Below are positions 1-9,226 of a DNA stretch of 64,000 bases, in pieces (within the stretch, counting starts at the first letter, position 1; every line of letters begins with the position of its first letter). Position numbers and translations under genes: made by a program. Location: positions 558,001-622,000 of the forward strand of contig CAVSDJ010000010.1 in the NCBI GenBank assembly GCA_963726785.1, given 5' to 3'. Source of the DNA: DATEKX01 sp963726785 (GTDB lineage Bacteria > Acidobacteriota > Blastocatellia > UBA7656). The notes below the pieces were generated by a model. The model did no database searches and was not told the origin of the DNA. It saw only the letters and a list, made by a program, of their open reading frames with translations.

Positions 1-1
1 C

Positions 2-118
2 TACGCTGATCCTCTGCGATACAGCTTCAGCAGCAAAGCTGAGTTGCAAACATTCTTTGAGAATGATAAGGGCTACCCTCAAAACTACCGGGGCAAAAAT
101 TCAGGCGCTCAAATATGA
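2..118 (+). CDS. C-terminal end of an unidentified protein (partial)
   Basis: An open frame enters from the window edge and stops at TGA 116-118, giving 38 residues (begins YADPLRYSFS, ends NSGAQI). I do not recognise the family. The stop overlaps an ATG at 115 in the next frame, which is a common translational-coupling arrangement. It lies outside the proposed island boundary at 312, so it would be chromosomal flank or part of a neighbouring element. The call rests only on the open frame and the ATGA overlap. Confidence 0.35.
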   Translation, partial: YADPLRYSFSSKAELQTFFENDKGYPQNYRGKNSGAQI

Positions 119-228
119 TCCGAGCCTCAAACTTTAAGACAATTGAAGGGATAAAAAGAGGCAGACCGCCAAAAGCTCAAACCGTTAAAGCTACAGTCAA
201 ACGAAAGAAAGGTAAGCTTGGAAAGTAA
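115..228 (+). CDS. small basic 37-aa ORF, unknown
   Basis: ATG at 115 overlaps the TGA of the upstream frame (ATGA), and the ORF ends with TAA 226-228. The product is lysine/arginine-rich (contains RGRPPKAQ, then KRKKGKLGK), somewhat like an AT-hook or nucleic-acid-binding tail. No family is recognised. It may be a genuine coupled small gene or a chance frame. Confidence 0.25.
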   Translation: MIRASNFKTIEGIKRGRPPKAQTVKATVKRKKGKLGK

Positions 229-273
229 GCTACTGTGGATTCAATGTGTCCTACAATGTGTCCACCAATAAAG

Positions 274-296
274 AAGGCGACCATAATAGTCGCCTT
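274..296. terminator. hairpin terminator beside the left tRNA-Lys fragment
   Basis: Perfect 8-bp arms AAGGCGAC / GTCGCCTT separated by 7 nt. Read on the minus strand it lies just after the tRNA-Lys 3' fragment at 312-356, where the terminator of the original, undisrupted tRNA-Lys gene would be expected. A longer hairpin with the same GGCGACC/GGTCGCC core follows the intact tRNA-Lys (31050-31088). Confidence 0.55.
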
Positions 297-311
297 TACC
301 GTTGCAAATAA

Positions 312-356
312 TGATGAGCCGTGAAGGACTCGAACCTTCGACCCACTGGTTAAAAG
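312..356 (-). repeat. left attachment-site copy: tRNA-Lys 3' fragment
   Basis: 45 nt matching the tRNA-Lys 3' half (T-arm, acceptor 3' strand and anticodon loop). It differs from the intact copy at two positions only, and these two are the partners of one T-stem base pair (A:T here, T:A in the intact gene), so folding of the T-arm is preserved. Weaker similarity extends outward to about 302. Upstream of position 357 on the minus strand there is no D-arm or 5' acceptor strand, so this is not a tRNA gene. Confidence 0.8.
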
Positions 357-734
357 TTCTAAGCAACCGTGTCACTGTGTACTTCCTTGTCTATAAATCA
401 AGCATTTAAGTGCCGCCTTGTCCATAGCGTGTTACGACTTTTTTTGCTGTCTGCTGTCAAGGTTGCTGTCAGGACTGAAACCGCTGAACGTTGGTTCTAT
501 TCAAGCATGAATACATCGCCAAGTCCTGTCTCGCAAGCAGACATCACGACCAGTTTCGTGCCCCAGAGATCCAGCCCTGCTGCTTCAAGGGCGGTTAGCA
601 CGCCTTTATCAGTGCGGCTCCGGCGTTTGTTGAAGTTCAGTAGCGGGTTTTATCCCATATCGGCTTGTTGGGCAATTCTTGCTTCTTATCAGCCAGGAAG
701 AAGCCGTTCGTGGCGATGCGCAATATTAATGCCG
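357..734. other. non-coding left island end with repeated TGCTGTC motifs
   Basis: No convincing gene lies between the tRNA fragment and the stop of the permease at 735; the open frame that crosses it has no family features. TGCTGTC occurs at 445, 452 and 464 (the last two as TGCTGTCA). A further TGCTGTCA lies in the same orientation at 31043 just inside the right island end. Closely spaced short repeats just inside both ends resemble arm-type binding sites of tyrosine integrases, but this is inference. Confidence 0.4.
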
Positions 735-3155
735 CTATTCGTACCGGAGCGCCACCATAGGGTCTACCGAGCTTGCCCTACGAGCAGGGATACAGCAGGC
801 AAGGAAGGCTATCCCGGCTAACAGAACTGAAACGGCAACAAAAATTATCGGGTCCGTTCTGCCAACTCCATAAAGAAGGCTTGCCATAACCGGCGTGAGT
901 ATAAGCGCCGCAGCTAAGCCTATAGCCACGCCGAACAACGTAAGAATCATTCCATGTCCTACGATCATCTTGAATATATCTTTTGGCTGTGCACCCAGGG
1001 CCATACGAATGCCAATCTCATGAATACGCTCATTAACTGAGTAGGACATCACGCTGTATATCCCTAGTCCAGCCAGTACCAGCGCCAGACCTGCGAAGAT
1101 TCCAAGCAGCAGAGTATGGAAGCGTGGTTTCCCAACAGAGTCAGAAAGGAGTTGGTCCATAGGTCTCAGTCTGAATACTGGTAGCTCCTTATCTACATCG
1201 GCAACCTGGCTTCCAATGGCACCGATCAAACTTCCAGAGTCCGATGACGTCCGAACAACGATGGCCATAAATGGGAGAGGAATCTGAAGATATGGTGCGT
1301 ACATCTGCGCCTGCCCTTCAGCATCCAGTGTAGTGTGTTTGACATCACCGACGACTCCAATGATTTCACGCGTGACAGGTTCCCCAAAGCCAATAATGAT
1401 ACTCTTGCCAATTGGCTCCTGCTGGCCCCATAATCGCTTGGCCAGAGTCTCGCTTATAATCATAACTCTGGGTGATCCCTCAATATCACTATCGGCGAAA
1501 TGCCGGCCCTTGATGAGAGGAATTCCCATAGCCCTGAAGTAATCAGGGCTTACTCCATTGAAGCTCGCTGTCAGCTTGACGTCGCTTTCAACGGAGACCT
1601 GATCTTGTGCGCTTACGTCAAAGACAAGATTATCTGCGCTTAAAGGGAGAGTTGTTACGGCCCCCGCAGACTGAACGCCCGGCAGTGCTTCTACACGTTG
1701 CAAGATTTGTTGGAACCCATTTGCCCACTGACGCTGCTCAGAATACTTCGCGTTTGGCAGAGAGATCCTCATCGTCAGAACCCCTTCCGGATTGAATCCT
1801 GGGGCGATCTGTTGAAGACGTGCGAAGCTCCTCACCATCAGCCCTGCTCCAATCAATAAGACTAGAGCTATGGCAATCTCCGATACCATGAGTAACCTGC
1901 GGCTCCGACTACTGTGGGAACCCGAACTAGCTCGACCGCCGCTTTCTTTGAGAACTTCGCTCAAGCTTTGCTTTGAGCCTATAAGAGCAGGAGCCAGCCC
2001 GAATCCTATTGATGTCAAGACCGAGACTACGAGAGTGAAACCTAAAACCCAACCATCTATGTTGGCGTCTTTCAAACGCGGAATATTCCCAGGACTGAGG
2101 GCCACGAGAACCTTGAGGGTCCAGTAGGCAAGCGCGACTCCAAGAGCACCGCTTAGCACCCCAAGCAACAGGCTTTCGGTAAGTAACTGGCGGATCAATC
2201 GTAGACGGCTTGCGCCAAGCGCTACTCGCAGGGCCATCTCTTTTTGACGATGGACGGCCCTGACTAATAGAAGATTTGCTACATTCGCGCAGGCTATAAG
2301 GAGTACAAAAACTACGGCCCCCATCAGCACGTAAAGAGCAGGCTTAACGTCTCTTACCAGGTGATCTTTTAGGGAGGCCATCTTAGCCTCCCATCCCATG
2401 TTCGCTTCCGGGTATTGTGCTGCAAGCCGCCGGGATATGGTAACCAATTCCGACTTAGCCTGTTGCTCTGAAACACCATCTTTGAGGCGTCCTATGACTT
2501 GTAGCTGGCGAGATGCGCGCTCGGTGTTCGCCGTTCCAATCGTTAGCGGCACCCACATATCAATATTCTTGCTGTCGGGCGGAAATTCAAAGCCGGAGGG
2601 CATGACTCCAACTACAGTATAGCCCTTGCCGTCAAGCGTAATGGGCCGACCTATAATACCCGAATCAGCATTGAAGAGGCGTTCCCACAGGCTATGGCTA
2701 AAAATGACAATGTTGCTCTGACCGGGTTGATCCTCTCCGTCCGCAAAGGTACGGCCAGAAGATGTGCTTACACCTAACACTTGAAACAAATTGGCCGAGA
2801 CAGGCACGCCTAGAAGACGCTCAGGCTGACTCCGGTCAGTAAGTGTATAGGCTTGCGGCGTCTTGTAGGCTGCAATCTGGTCGAAGCTCGAACTCTGATA
2901 CCTCCAATCGGCGAGATTGGGATGCGAGACTTTGAACTGATCCAAACCCTTTTGAAGGTTCGCTTCCCAAATCATTTGAATTCGGTGAGCGTCGCGATAA
3001 GGCAGAGGACGCAGCAAAATCGTATTAATGACGCTGAACATCGCGCTGTTAACCCCGATAGCCAGAGCCAAAGCGAGCATTAATCCGATTGTGAATCCGG
3101 GTTTTTTAGCTAAGAAGCGGATGCTGAAACGCAGGTCTTGAAGAATATTGCCCAT
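735..3155 (-). CDS. ADOP/MacB-type ABC transporter permease
   Basis: 806 aa, the usual length of the ADOP (acidobacterial duplicated orphan permease) family. An N-terminal segment (about residues 1-80) with a first membrane helix is followed by a MacB periplasmic core domain, a FtsX domain near 280-400 (LLIACANVANLLLVRAV, QKEMALRVALGASRLRL), a second periplasmic domain, and a second FtsX domain near 690-800 (NERIHEIGIRMALGAQ). No ATPase partner is adjacent, as is normal for this orphan group. It is transcribed away from the RiPP genes and shares a 587-bp upstream gap with them. A role in export or self-protection for the peptide is possible but unproven. It is the outermost gene at the left end of the island. 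Confidence 0.85.
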   Translation of the reverse strand: MGNILQDLRFSIRFLAKKPGFTIGLMLALALAIGVNSAMFSVINTILLRPLPYRDAHRIQMIWEANLQKGLDQFKVSHPNLADWRYQSSSFDQIAAYKTPQAYTLTDRSQPERLLGVPVSANLFQVLGVSTSSGRTFADGEDQPGQSNIVIFSHSLWERLFNADSGIIGRPITLDGKGYTVVGVMPSGFEFPPDSKNIDMWVPLTIGTANTERASRQLQVIGRLKDGVSEQQAKSELVTISRRLAAQYPEANMGWEAKMASLKDHLVRDVKPALYVLMGAVVFVLLIACANVANLLLVRAVHRQKEMALRVALGASRLRLIRQLLTESLLLGVLSGALGVALAYWTLKVLVALSPGNIPRLKDANIDGWVLGFTLVVSVLTSIGFGLAPALIGSKQSLSEVLKESGGRASSGSHSSRSRRLLMVSEIAIALVLLIGAGLMVRSFARLQQIAPGFNPEGVLTMRISLPNAKYSEQRQWANGFQQILQRVEALPGVQSAGAVTTLPLSADNLVFDVSAQDQVSVESDVKLTASFNGVSPDYFRAMGIPLIKGRHFADSDIEGSPRVMIISETLAKRLWGQQEPIGKSIIIGFGEPVTREIIGVVGDVKHTTLDAEGQAQMYAPYLQIPLPFMAIVVRTSSDSGSLIGAIGSQVADVDKELPVFRLRPMDQLLSDSVGKPRFHTLLLGIFAGLALVLAGLGIYSVMSYSVNERIHEIGIRMALGAQPKDIFKMIVGHGMILTLFGVAIGLAAALILTPVMASLLYGVGRTDPIIFVAVSVLLAGIAFLACCIPARRASSVDPMVALRYE

Positions 3156-3742
3156 AACTTAACCCCTTATTGAAATAGGCGTTAGCCCAGTATCTCACTC
3201 CTATACCTGGCCTAAACGATAAAGAGCCAATTTTGCATAAGTACAAAGATAAACGCTGAATGATCCTATCAGTTAGGCGTATTGTCTTGAACTTCGCGCA
3301 CTTCTTATTTGCTACCTCAACTGAAAGAAACAAAGGACGCAACTAAAACTGACAAATGGCAACCAATTACGAAGAATTATATATATAGCATAAGCGCTTT
3401 TCTTATGGAAGCCCTGAAAATGCTCAGGAATCTAAGTTCCATTCCGGCCAAAGGCGCTAAGATTTCGGCCCACTTTTTGCTTAAAAATAAGACAAGACGG
3501 GCTGCACTCGTAAACAAAGCCGCTTACCGGAAAAAAACCAAAGCACTCAAAAAACATGCGGCATTAATCCTAATTCAATATGTAAGAATCGTAATCCTCT
3601 CCTAGAGAGACTTCTGGAAATGTGGAATTCTTTCACCCAGATTACTAAGCGTAAATCAAATATGAAGCGGCAGTCAGAATAGTCAAATACGGGTTCCGCT
3701 AAATCTTGAGGCATAGCAGGTCATCAAAGGGGGCCAAGTCGA
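3156..3742. other. divergent intergenic region before the RiPP cluster
   Basis: 587 nt between the permease start and the first cluster gene, so it should hold both promoters. I see no clear consensus promoter or operator. A 98-codon frame at 3309-3605 is lysine-rich, lacks a ribosome-binding site and shows no domain, so I do not call it a gene. AT content is visibly higher than in the flanking chromosome. Confidence 0.4.
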
Positions 3743-5428
3743 ATGAAAATAATCCTTGTTAACGTCATTGAGTTTGAGCCTATTCAAGATTACCTGCGAG
3801 GCGGATCACAAAAAAAATCCACAAACTACCCGCCTATAGGGCTTCTAACTTTAACGGCGGTCCTGGAGGCAAGAGGACACGAAGTCGAGGTCATAGACTT
3901 TGGCAATCTGATTCTAAATGGGGAGATACGCTGCGATGAGTTGTTCTCTTCGAATGCCGCGAAATACATCAACAGTAAGCGCGGCGACGTAGTCGGTTTC
4001 TCATCGCGCTGCGATAATTACCTGCACTCGCTGCGTATAGCCGAGCAATTCCATAAACTTGATCCGCTTACCCCGATCATATTCGGCGGACCTCAAGCAA
4101 CTATAACCGACGCGGCCTCAATCAATAATTTCCAATTTATCAACTGCGTCGTAAGGCACGAAGCAGAATTCTCATTCCCGGCTTTGCTGGATGCGATAAA
4201 TGATGGCAGAGCTTTTGATGAGATACCCGGAATAGTCTACCGCCGCAACGGACAGGTCGTGAAGAATCCTGATCCGCCTTTAATCTTAGACCTAGATCAA
4301 ATCCCAATGCCTGCGTTCAAGCACTTCCCGATAGACACGCTCGGGACGATGCCTATAGAGGTCGGAAGGGGTTGTCCTTTCGGGTGTACTTTCTGCGTAA
4401 CGAACAGATACTTCAATAGGCGTTACAGGTTAAAGAGCGCTGATCGCATCGTTGACGAAGTTATATGGCTGCAAGAAAGATATGGATTCAACCGGTTCAG
4501 CTTCATTCACGACATGCTCACAGCAAGCCGCCACCTTGTGATGCAGCTCTGCAACCGCATAAAAGATCGAGGCGTTAATATCGAATGGTCGTGTAGCGCC
4601 CGCACAGATTGCGTTGATCGCGAATTATTAGAAACCATGCGGGCGGCAGGCTGCCGGGATATGTATTTCGGCATCGAGTCAGGCTCGCAGAGGATGCAAA
4701 AGGTAGTCAACAAGAATCTGAAACTGGACGGCGTTTTCCCAGTGATTGAACTGTGCGCCGAGCTAGGCATCTCGACCACCACATCATTTATAACCGGCTT
4801 TCCTGAAGAGAAAGAGGAGGACGTTGAATCTACCCTCCGCATGATGCTTGAGCTTTCGCCTAGAGTGTCGAATGTTCAACTCCACCTTTACAGCCCCACG
4901 CCGGGCACTCCACTAAATGATCAATTCGCTGACAGGCTGGTTTATACCGGCTACATCAGTGACTTCGGCTTCTCGACATCACTTGATGAAGACGACCAGC
5001 GAGTGGTCAGCGCGCATCCCGACATCTTCACGAATTACTTTCAGACCCGGCCACTTTATCTTGATTTTGAATCAATTCAGGGAGTGGATGCTTTCGGTTA
5101 CAGCCTGCAATCTTTCAAACACCTTTTCTTCTACATGATTCACGAGCCGCAACCGCTCAGCCTGCTCGGCGTCTGGTCGGGGCTGAGAGAATGGGCCAGG
5201 GAGAATAAGATCGCGTGGGACATTGAGACATACCTCTCGAAGGGGCTTAACAAGCAGCTTGAGGATTATCTCTGGCTGATGCTGAGCAATCTGGCTCAAC
5301 TCCCCCCGGTCCTGGTTGAAGCCTTCAATTTTGATCGCGCGTTGCTGAGGCTAAGCATGGCCACTGCTGATTTGTCGAGAGATTATCGGCACGATCCCTT
5401 AAGCAGCTCAGAGTCTATAGGTCCATAA
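3743..5428 (+). CDS. B12-binding-domain radical SAM protein
   Basis: 561 aa. Residues 1-150 look like a cobalamin-binding Rossmann domain (PPIGLLTLTAVLEARGHEVEVIDF, split here as PPIGLLTLTA then VLEARGHEVEV; VVGFSSRCDN; IIFGGPQATI). The radical SAM core follows with the SAM-cluster motif C211-x3-C215-x2-C218 (GRGCPFGCTFCV) and FGIESGSQ in the barrel. About 160 C-terminal residues match no domain I know. Family members do methylations, rearrangements or ring chemistry on unactivated carbons; in RiPP clusters most are peptide C-methyltransferases. RBS-like AAGGGGG precedes the ATG. It opens a tight gene row (5-nt gap to the next gene), which argues that its substrate is the peptide encoded downstream. 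Exact reaction unknown. Confidence 0.85.
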   Translation: MKIILVNVIEFEPIQDYLRGGSQKKSTNYPPIGLLTLTAVLEARGHEVEVIDFGNLILNGEIRCDELFSSNAAKYINSKRGDVVGFSSRCDNYLHSLRIAEQFHKLDPLTPIIFGGPQATITDAASINNFQFINCVVRHEAEFSFPALLDAINDGRAFDEIPGIVYRRNGQVVKNPDPPLILDLDQIPMPAFKHFPIDTLGTMPIEVGRGCPFGCTFCVTNRYFNRRYRLKSADRIVDEVIWLQERYGFNRFSFIHDMLTASRHLVMQLCNRIKDRGVNIEWSCSARTDCVDRELLETMRAAGCRDMYFGIESGSQRMQKVVNKNLKLDGVFPVIELCAELGISTTTSFITGFPEEKEEDVESTLRMMLELSPRVSNVQLHLYSPTPGTPLNDQFADRLVYTGYISDFGFSTSLDEDDQRVVSAHPDIFTNYFQTRPLYLDFESIQGVDAFGYSLQSFKHLFFYMIHEPQPLSLLGVWSGLREWARENKIAWDIETYLSKGLNKQLEDYLWLMLSNLAQLPPVLVEAFNFDRALLRLSMATADLSRDYRHDPLSSSESIGP

Positions 5429-5433
5429 GGCAA

Positions 5434-5973
5434 ATGGATAAGCTCACGAAGCTGCGCCTGCGCGCGCCAGTTGTCCTGACCCGAACCTGGTGCGATTTAG
5501 CCAGAATGATGGAAGCTGTCAGAACGCGTACCTACAAGCAGCTCACCATGAATGAGGCACAGCGCGACATAGCTATCTTTGCTGTAAAGGACAGACGAAA
5601 TTCTATAGGGTTCACATTTGCCATCATAGAGATGAACGAGATATATGAGTCGATCCTTGAGGCCTGTGAGGGAGAAACCACATTAGTTCAGCTTCTTGAG
5701 TACGTGACTGCCCACCTTGCACAGCAAGGCAAGCAGCGGCCCCACCTCGAACAGCTATGCCTGCGGGCAGTAGACCGGCTGGTCGGACTTCAGGCGATAT
5801 GCGCAAATGAGGCGGGCGATTCATTAATGGAAGCTCAAACTCAGGGTGCACTTCGCCCTACGCTAATCAGGTTAAATCCATTTACCGTACCTCTATACAA
5901 TTTGCAGTATGCCCCATTTAGCGAGAAGCAACTATCAGTGAGCAATTCCGTTCAGTTCGTTGCCGAATTATAA
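5434..5973 (+). CDS. small protein with a PqqD-like (RRE) segment
   Basis: 179 aa, starting 5 nt after the B12 radical SAM gene, so almost surely co-translated. Residues about 60-120 (MNEIYESILEACEGETT, then LVQLLEYVTAHL, ending RLVGLQAI) have the layout of PqqD-like RiPP recognition elements: a hydrophobic strand, an acidic helix, then helices ending in a short strand. These domains bind the leader peptide and present it to radical SAM enzymes. The match is by pattern only and could be wrong. The N-terminal 55 residues are basic and unassigned. Confidence 0.55.
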   Translation: MDKLTKLRLRAPVVLTRTWCDLARMMEAVRTRTYKQLTMNEAQRDIAIFAVKDRRNSIGFTFAIIEMNEIYESILEACEGETTLVQLLEYVTAHLAQQGKQRPHLEQLCLRAVDRLVGLQAICANEAGDSLMEAQTQGALRPTLIRLNPFTVPLYNLQYAPFSEKQLSVSNSVQFVAEL

Positions 5974-6042
5974 ACCCTCGCCGCTGAAGTCCGGATTAGC
6001 GGCGACGGAAAACCACGAGTATACAGGACACATGAGAAAGCC

Positions 6043-7296
6043 ATGAAAAGACCAAGCAATCTTCGTATCAGCAGCTATATCACGAATTTCCCCCTGCCTG
6101 GGGAGAAGTTCGCGTGTTCAATTCATGGATATTCGGCGGCGGTCGATGTGCTGCGCATCAACCTCGCCTCCAACCTTGAGGCAAGTAATCTTCAGGCTTG
6201 CCTGGCTGAAGCCAGCGTTGAAAAATTTCTGGAGCAGCGAGGCTACCTTACAACCAAGTCCGCCGAAGAAGAGGATCAATTCGTATCGAAGATAAATGAG
6301 ATATTCTGGAAAAAACAACCGTTCCTCATCGAGTTCGAAATCGAGCCAGGTTCTGCGACGGAAGGCGAGACGGCACATTTGAATGATCCCGGCTACGTTG
6401 ACAACCTTTTTCTCGCAATGAACGAGTTGCGAGAAATCAATGTCGGGAGCGTTCTGGAAATCAACGCGCTTCAACTTGATACAGGGCGACTGGGGGTGCT
6501 GAAGAAGTTCTTCTCTCTAGCCAGGGACTGGGATTTCAAGCTACACCTCGTCATTAATTACTCGCAGCTTCAGGAAGTCGCAAAGTATATCGTAAGAGAA
6601 GCGGTCGAAAAATTGAGCATACATGCGGAAGAGCCTGACGAGTCCCTGATCGCGCCGCGAAACATCAGCACGGATTTAAATTATCCATTCGATTGCCTGC
6701 TGGGCCTGATTGCCAAGGAAGTCCGAATCGAATGCCTGGTCAATATAGACCGTCTATCACAAGAGGCTGTAAAGGGACTGATCAACAATATTCGCCTGAC
6801 CAGGAGTCTGATCCTGACTGGCAACGAGGCTCAGTTCGTATTGATTCCCACGACTCATCACAATGGCTCGCGCGAGACTCGGATGATAGCCGATGGTGTC
6901 GGAGTAATCCCCCTGCGGCTGGATGAGCTTTCTGATTACAGGCAACTGGAGGCTCATATGTGGTCTGAGCGCCTTGTTCGCTTCAGGCCATGTTTCTCGC
7001 AGAGCAATCGCCGCTATGAAATCTCTTCGTCTGGGGGGATTTTCCTAGAGACGGATTTCGGTCGGCGTAGAACGCCTGTCGGGCAAGTGCTGCCGGGTAA
7101 TTACCAGATTGATCTGTCGGTCCTCGAACAGCCTCAAGAGAGGAGATCGCTGAATGAAGTCCCTGATGAATGCGCCGCCTGCAAATTGTCTCTCATATGT
7201 GGTGGAAACTGTAACGTCTGGGACCCCGCGGTGGGAGAGCACTTCAAAGATAAATTGACGAGGCTTGTGACCATACCATTTCTCAACCATGTGTGA
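6043..7296 (+). CDS. radical SAM/SPASM paralogue lacking the SAM-cluster cysteines
   Basis: 417 aa. It is collinear with the next gene's radical SAM enzyme: both have a QRGYLT-containing N-terminal region followed by an acidic stretch (residue about 68 onward here), a barrel-like middle and a SPASM-type end (C377-x2-C380-x5-C386-x3-C390, CAACKLSLICGGNC). Where the enzyme has its CxxxCxxC motif, this protein reads FLIEFEIEPGS, with no cysteine at all. It therefore cannot bind the catalytic 4Fe-4S/SAM cluster in the usual way. It may be a structural or substrate-binding partner of the active paralogue, keeping an auxiliary cluster. Start ATG is 69 nt after the upstream stop; a 37-nt gap separates it from the active enzyme gene. 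Confidence 0.75.
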   Translation: MKRPSNLRISSYITNFPLPGEKFACSIHGYSAAVDVLRINLASNLEASNLQACLAEASVEKFLEQRGYLTTKSAEEEDQFVSKINEIFWKKQPFLIEFEIEPGSATEGETAHLNDPGYVDNLFLAMNELREINVGSVLEINALQLDTGRLGVLKKFFSLARDWDFKLHLVINYSQLQEVAKYIVREAVEKLSIHAEEPDESLIAPRNISTDLNYPFDCLLGLIAKEVRIECLVNIDRLSQEAVKGLINNIRLTRSLILTGNEAQFVLIPTTHHNGSRETRMIADGVGVIPLRLDELSDYRQLEAHMWSERLVRFRPCFSQSNRRYEISSSGGIFLETDFGRRRTPVGQVLPGNYQIDLSVLEQPQERRSLNEVPDECAACKLSLICGGNCNVWDPAVGEHFKDKLTRLVTIPFLNHV

Positions 7297-7333
7297 GTCT
7301 CACCTATGACGCTCACACCCCGCGAGGCGCACT

Positions 7334-8782
7334 ATGCGGACGATGAGAAGAAGCAAGTACACCATGATGTCGGATGTCGCGATTGACAACCGACGTCTGC
7401 TCTTACATGGCGTTACCGGAGCCATGGACCAAGTCTCGGATCAAGTAGCCACGTTCCTCAAAGACAACTCGATCAGCGTCGAAGAGGGGATTAATAGGTA
7501 CACCATTTCAGAGGAGACGCTCGCGACCCTGATGCAGCGCGGCTATCTGACCGGGCTCGAAGAGGACCAGGAGCGCCGGACCGTAGGAAAGTTCATAACG
7601 AAGCTCCACACTATAAAGCTCAACAACTGCGTTTCGTTTATGATCGTCATTACCTACCTGTGCAACCTCAGATGCCATTACTGTTTTCAGAAGCCGCTGG
7701 TTGAAGAGGATGGAAAGAGGACTCATACAGAGGTCATTACCGAGGAAGTCGTTGATGCCGCATTTGCGGCAATGGACCAACTGATAAAGAGGAAAGGAGC
7801 CCGTCACGACCTTGAACTCTTTGGCGGCGAACCCTTGCTCTCGCGCAATCGCCCGATAGTGGAGCACATCATAAATCTAGCGCGCAACCGCAACCTCGCG
7901 GTCTCCGCGACGTCGAATGCCACTGATCTGCATCACTATGCGGATTTACTTGGGCCGGGCGGCATTGAAAAGATACAGATAACTATAGACGGCGCTCCGG
8001 CCACGCATAATAAGATTCGCATATATCCCAATGGCAAGGGGTCCTTTGAAGTAATAAGCGACAACATAGGCATGGCGCTAGACCTCGGCGTGAATATCAA
8101 CCTCAGGATAAATATAGCCAAATACAACATAGAGCAGTTGCCTGCCATCGTCGAGCACATACAGAAAATGAGATGGAACAAGTATCGTAATTTCGCGGCG
8201 GGACTGGCCGAAGTCCACTACCTCGGTATTCAGGACGACCACTCGAACGAGTTGAGCCACCTTGAGCTTATCAACAGGGTCGCGGCCCTTGACGCCCCCT
8301 ACTTCACTAAGACCGCTTTGCTGCGCGGCGTGCTCGGCAGGCACTTTAACTATTTTCCGGGCGAGGCTCCGGCCCCGAAGTTTGACACGGCCTTCTGCAA
8401 CGCCATGCAGGGCCATTACATATTCGATCCGTACGGGAACGTTTATACGTGTACGGAGGACGTGGGATTTGAGCGCTCAAGAGTAGGGAAGTTCTACCCT
8501 GAAGGATTGAAGTTCGACCCGGTTAGGCTCTCCGGGTGGCAAGAGCGAACTGTAGCGAATCTTCCAGACTGTCCGAGTTGCGAGTACCTGCAAGTTTGCG
8601 GCGGCGGCTGCGCCCGCAACGCCTTACTCGATACCGGCGATGCGTGGACATCTTACTGCACTGATTTTAAAGCGTATTTCCAGAAGGTACTGACGTTGCT
8701 TTATCAGGACATGAAAACGAGCAACGGTCCCGATCCAACCGTGCTGGGGTTAGGAGCTATGGCTGGCGCCTGCAAATCCTAG
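7334..8782 (+). CDS. radical SAM/SPASM peptide maturase
   Basis: 482 aa. N-terminal about 100 residues (RYTISEETLATLMQRGYLTG) resemble the leader-binding region of RiPP radical SAM enzymes. The SAM-cluster motif is C110-x3-C114-x2-C117 (YLCNLRCHYCFQ), with LFGGEPLL in the barrel. The C-terminal SPASM region has C413-x2-C416-x5-C422-x3-C426 (CPSCEYLQVCGGGC) plus upstream FCNAMQG and TCTED cysteines, enough for two auxiliary clusters. Enzymes of this class make thioether links (sactipeptides, ranthipeptides), C-C links or other peptide modifications. The precursor genes start 245 nt downstream. Their cores have three Cys and no aromatic residue, so thioether formation is the best guess and cyclophane formation is unlikely. 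Confidence 0.85.
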   Translation: MRTMRRSKYTMMSDVAIDNRRLLLHGVTGAMDQVSDQVATFLKDNSISVEEGINRYTISEETLATLMQRGYLTGLEEDQERRTVGKFITKLHTIKLNNCVSFMIVITYLCNLRCHYCFQKPLVEEDGKRTHTEVITEEVVDAAFAAMDQLIKRKGARHDLELFGGEPLLSRNRPIVEHIINLARNRNLAVSATSNATDLHHYADLLGPGGIEKIQITIDGAPATHNKIRIYPNGKGSFEVISDNIGMALDLGVNINLRINIAKYNIEQLPAIVEHIQKMRWNKYRNFAAGLAEVHYLGIQDDHSNELSHLELINRVAALDAPYFTKTALLRGVLGRHFNYFPGEAPAPKFDTAFCNAMQGHYIFDPYGNVYTCTEDVGFERSRVGKFYPEGLKFDPVRLSGWQERTVANLPDCPSCEYLQVCGGGCARNALLDTGDAWTSYCTDFKAYFQKVLTLLYQDMKTSNGPDPTVLGLGAMAGACKS

Positions 8783-8975
8783 CAGAGCGTTTCTTGATCT
8801 TTTCACATCGGTTACATCGCGGGGTTATTGGCAAAGTAGGACTGGTTCGGGATTTGTTGAGATTCGGCGGCGGCTGATTCCCGGTGAGATATTGTTTGAG
8901 TAAAGAGGCATCCGAGTCAGCTTGAGCCGTAGACGGTTCCTCCGACCGGAGGATTGCGCGCGTAGCACGCCATAA

Positions 8976-8996
8976 GCCTGCGCGAAAAGCACAGGC
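8976..8996 (+). promoter_or_regulatory. leader hairpin before precursor 1
   Basis: GCCTGCGC-GAAA-type hairpin (GCCTG...CAGGC) ending 31 nt before the precursor-1 ATG. A related, stronger hairpin in the same relative position precedes precursor 2 (9289-9313). Both sit in similar sequence (cataagcctg / cataggcatg). Such repeated structured leaders could stabilise the mRNA or tune translation; no mechanism is shown by sequence alone. Confidence 0.4.
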
Positions 8997-9027
8997 GACT
9001 ACTAAACCATTAGAAAGGAGAGGAATA

Positions 9028-9219
9028 ATGGCCGACGAAAAAAACCAAATCATGCCAATCAACACGGGTGTTCTGAAGGGCATCACCATTGACGAGCTAG
9101 AAGATCGCTTAGAGATGCAAATGCTTGGCCTGCTTGACGTGCTGGTACTTGCATGTGCTTCTACAACTGATTGCCGTTCTGTCAGTGTAACTTGTCCAGA
9201 CAATCTGAATCCGGATTAA
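9028..9219 (+). CDS. RiPP precursor peptide 1
   Basis: 63 aa with a strong Shine-Dalgarno (GAAAGGAGAGG) 5 nt before ATG. Leader residues 1-40 contain IMPIN and the acidic motif DELEDRLEMQMLGLLDVL, which is almost identical in three tandem peptides. The core is the C-terminal part, CASTTDC-RSVSVTC-PDNLNPD, with cysteines at 42, 48 and 55 and one Arg. No double-glycine motif is seen; a short hydrophobic stretch (LGLLDVLVLA) lies just before the first Cys. Codon choice differs from copies 2 and 3, so it is the oldest diverged copy. Function as precursor is inferred from tandem duplication, leader/core conservation pattern and the radical SAM neighbours. Confidence 0.85.
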   Translation: MADEKNQIMPINTGVLKGITIDELEDRLEMQMLGLLDVLVLACASTTDCRSVSVTCPDNLNPD

Positions 9220-9226
9220 CCTCGTG

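Noticed and set aside
312..356. A second tRNA-Lys gene at the left end
   Set aside because: Only the 3' part is present; D-arm and 5' acceptor strand are missing.
369..821. 150-codon plus-strand frame at the left island end
   Set aside because: No family features, no ribosome-binding site, and it runs into the antisense of the permease gene.
3309..3605. 98-codon lysine-rich frame before the RiPP cluster
   Set aside because: No ribosome-binding site, biased low-complexity composition and no domain; looks like an AT-rich intergenic frame.
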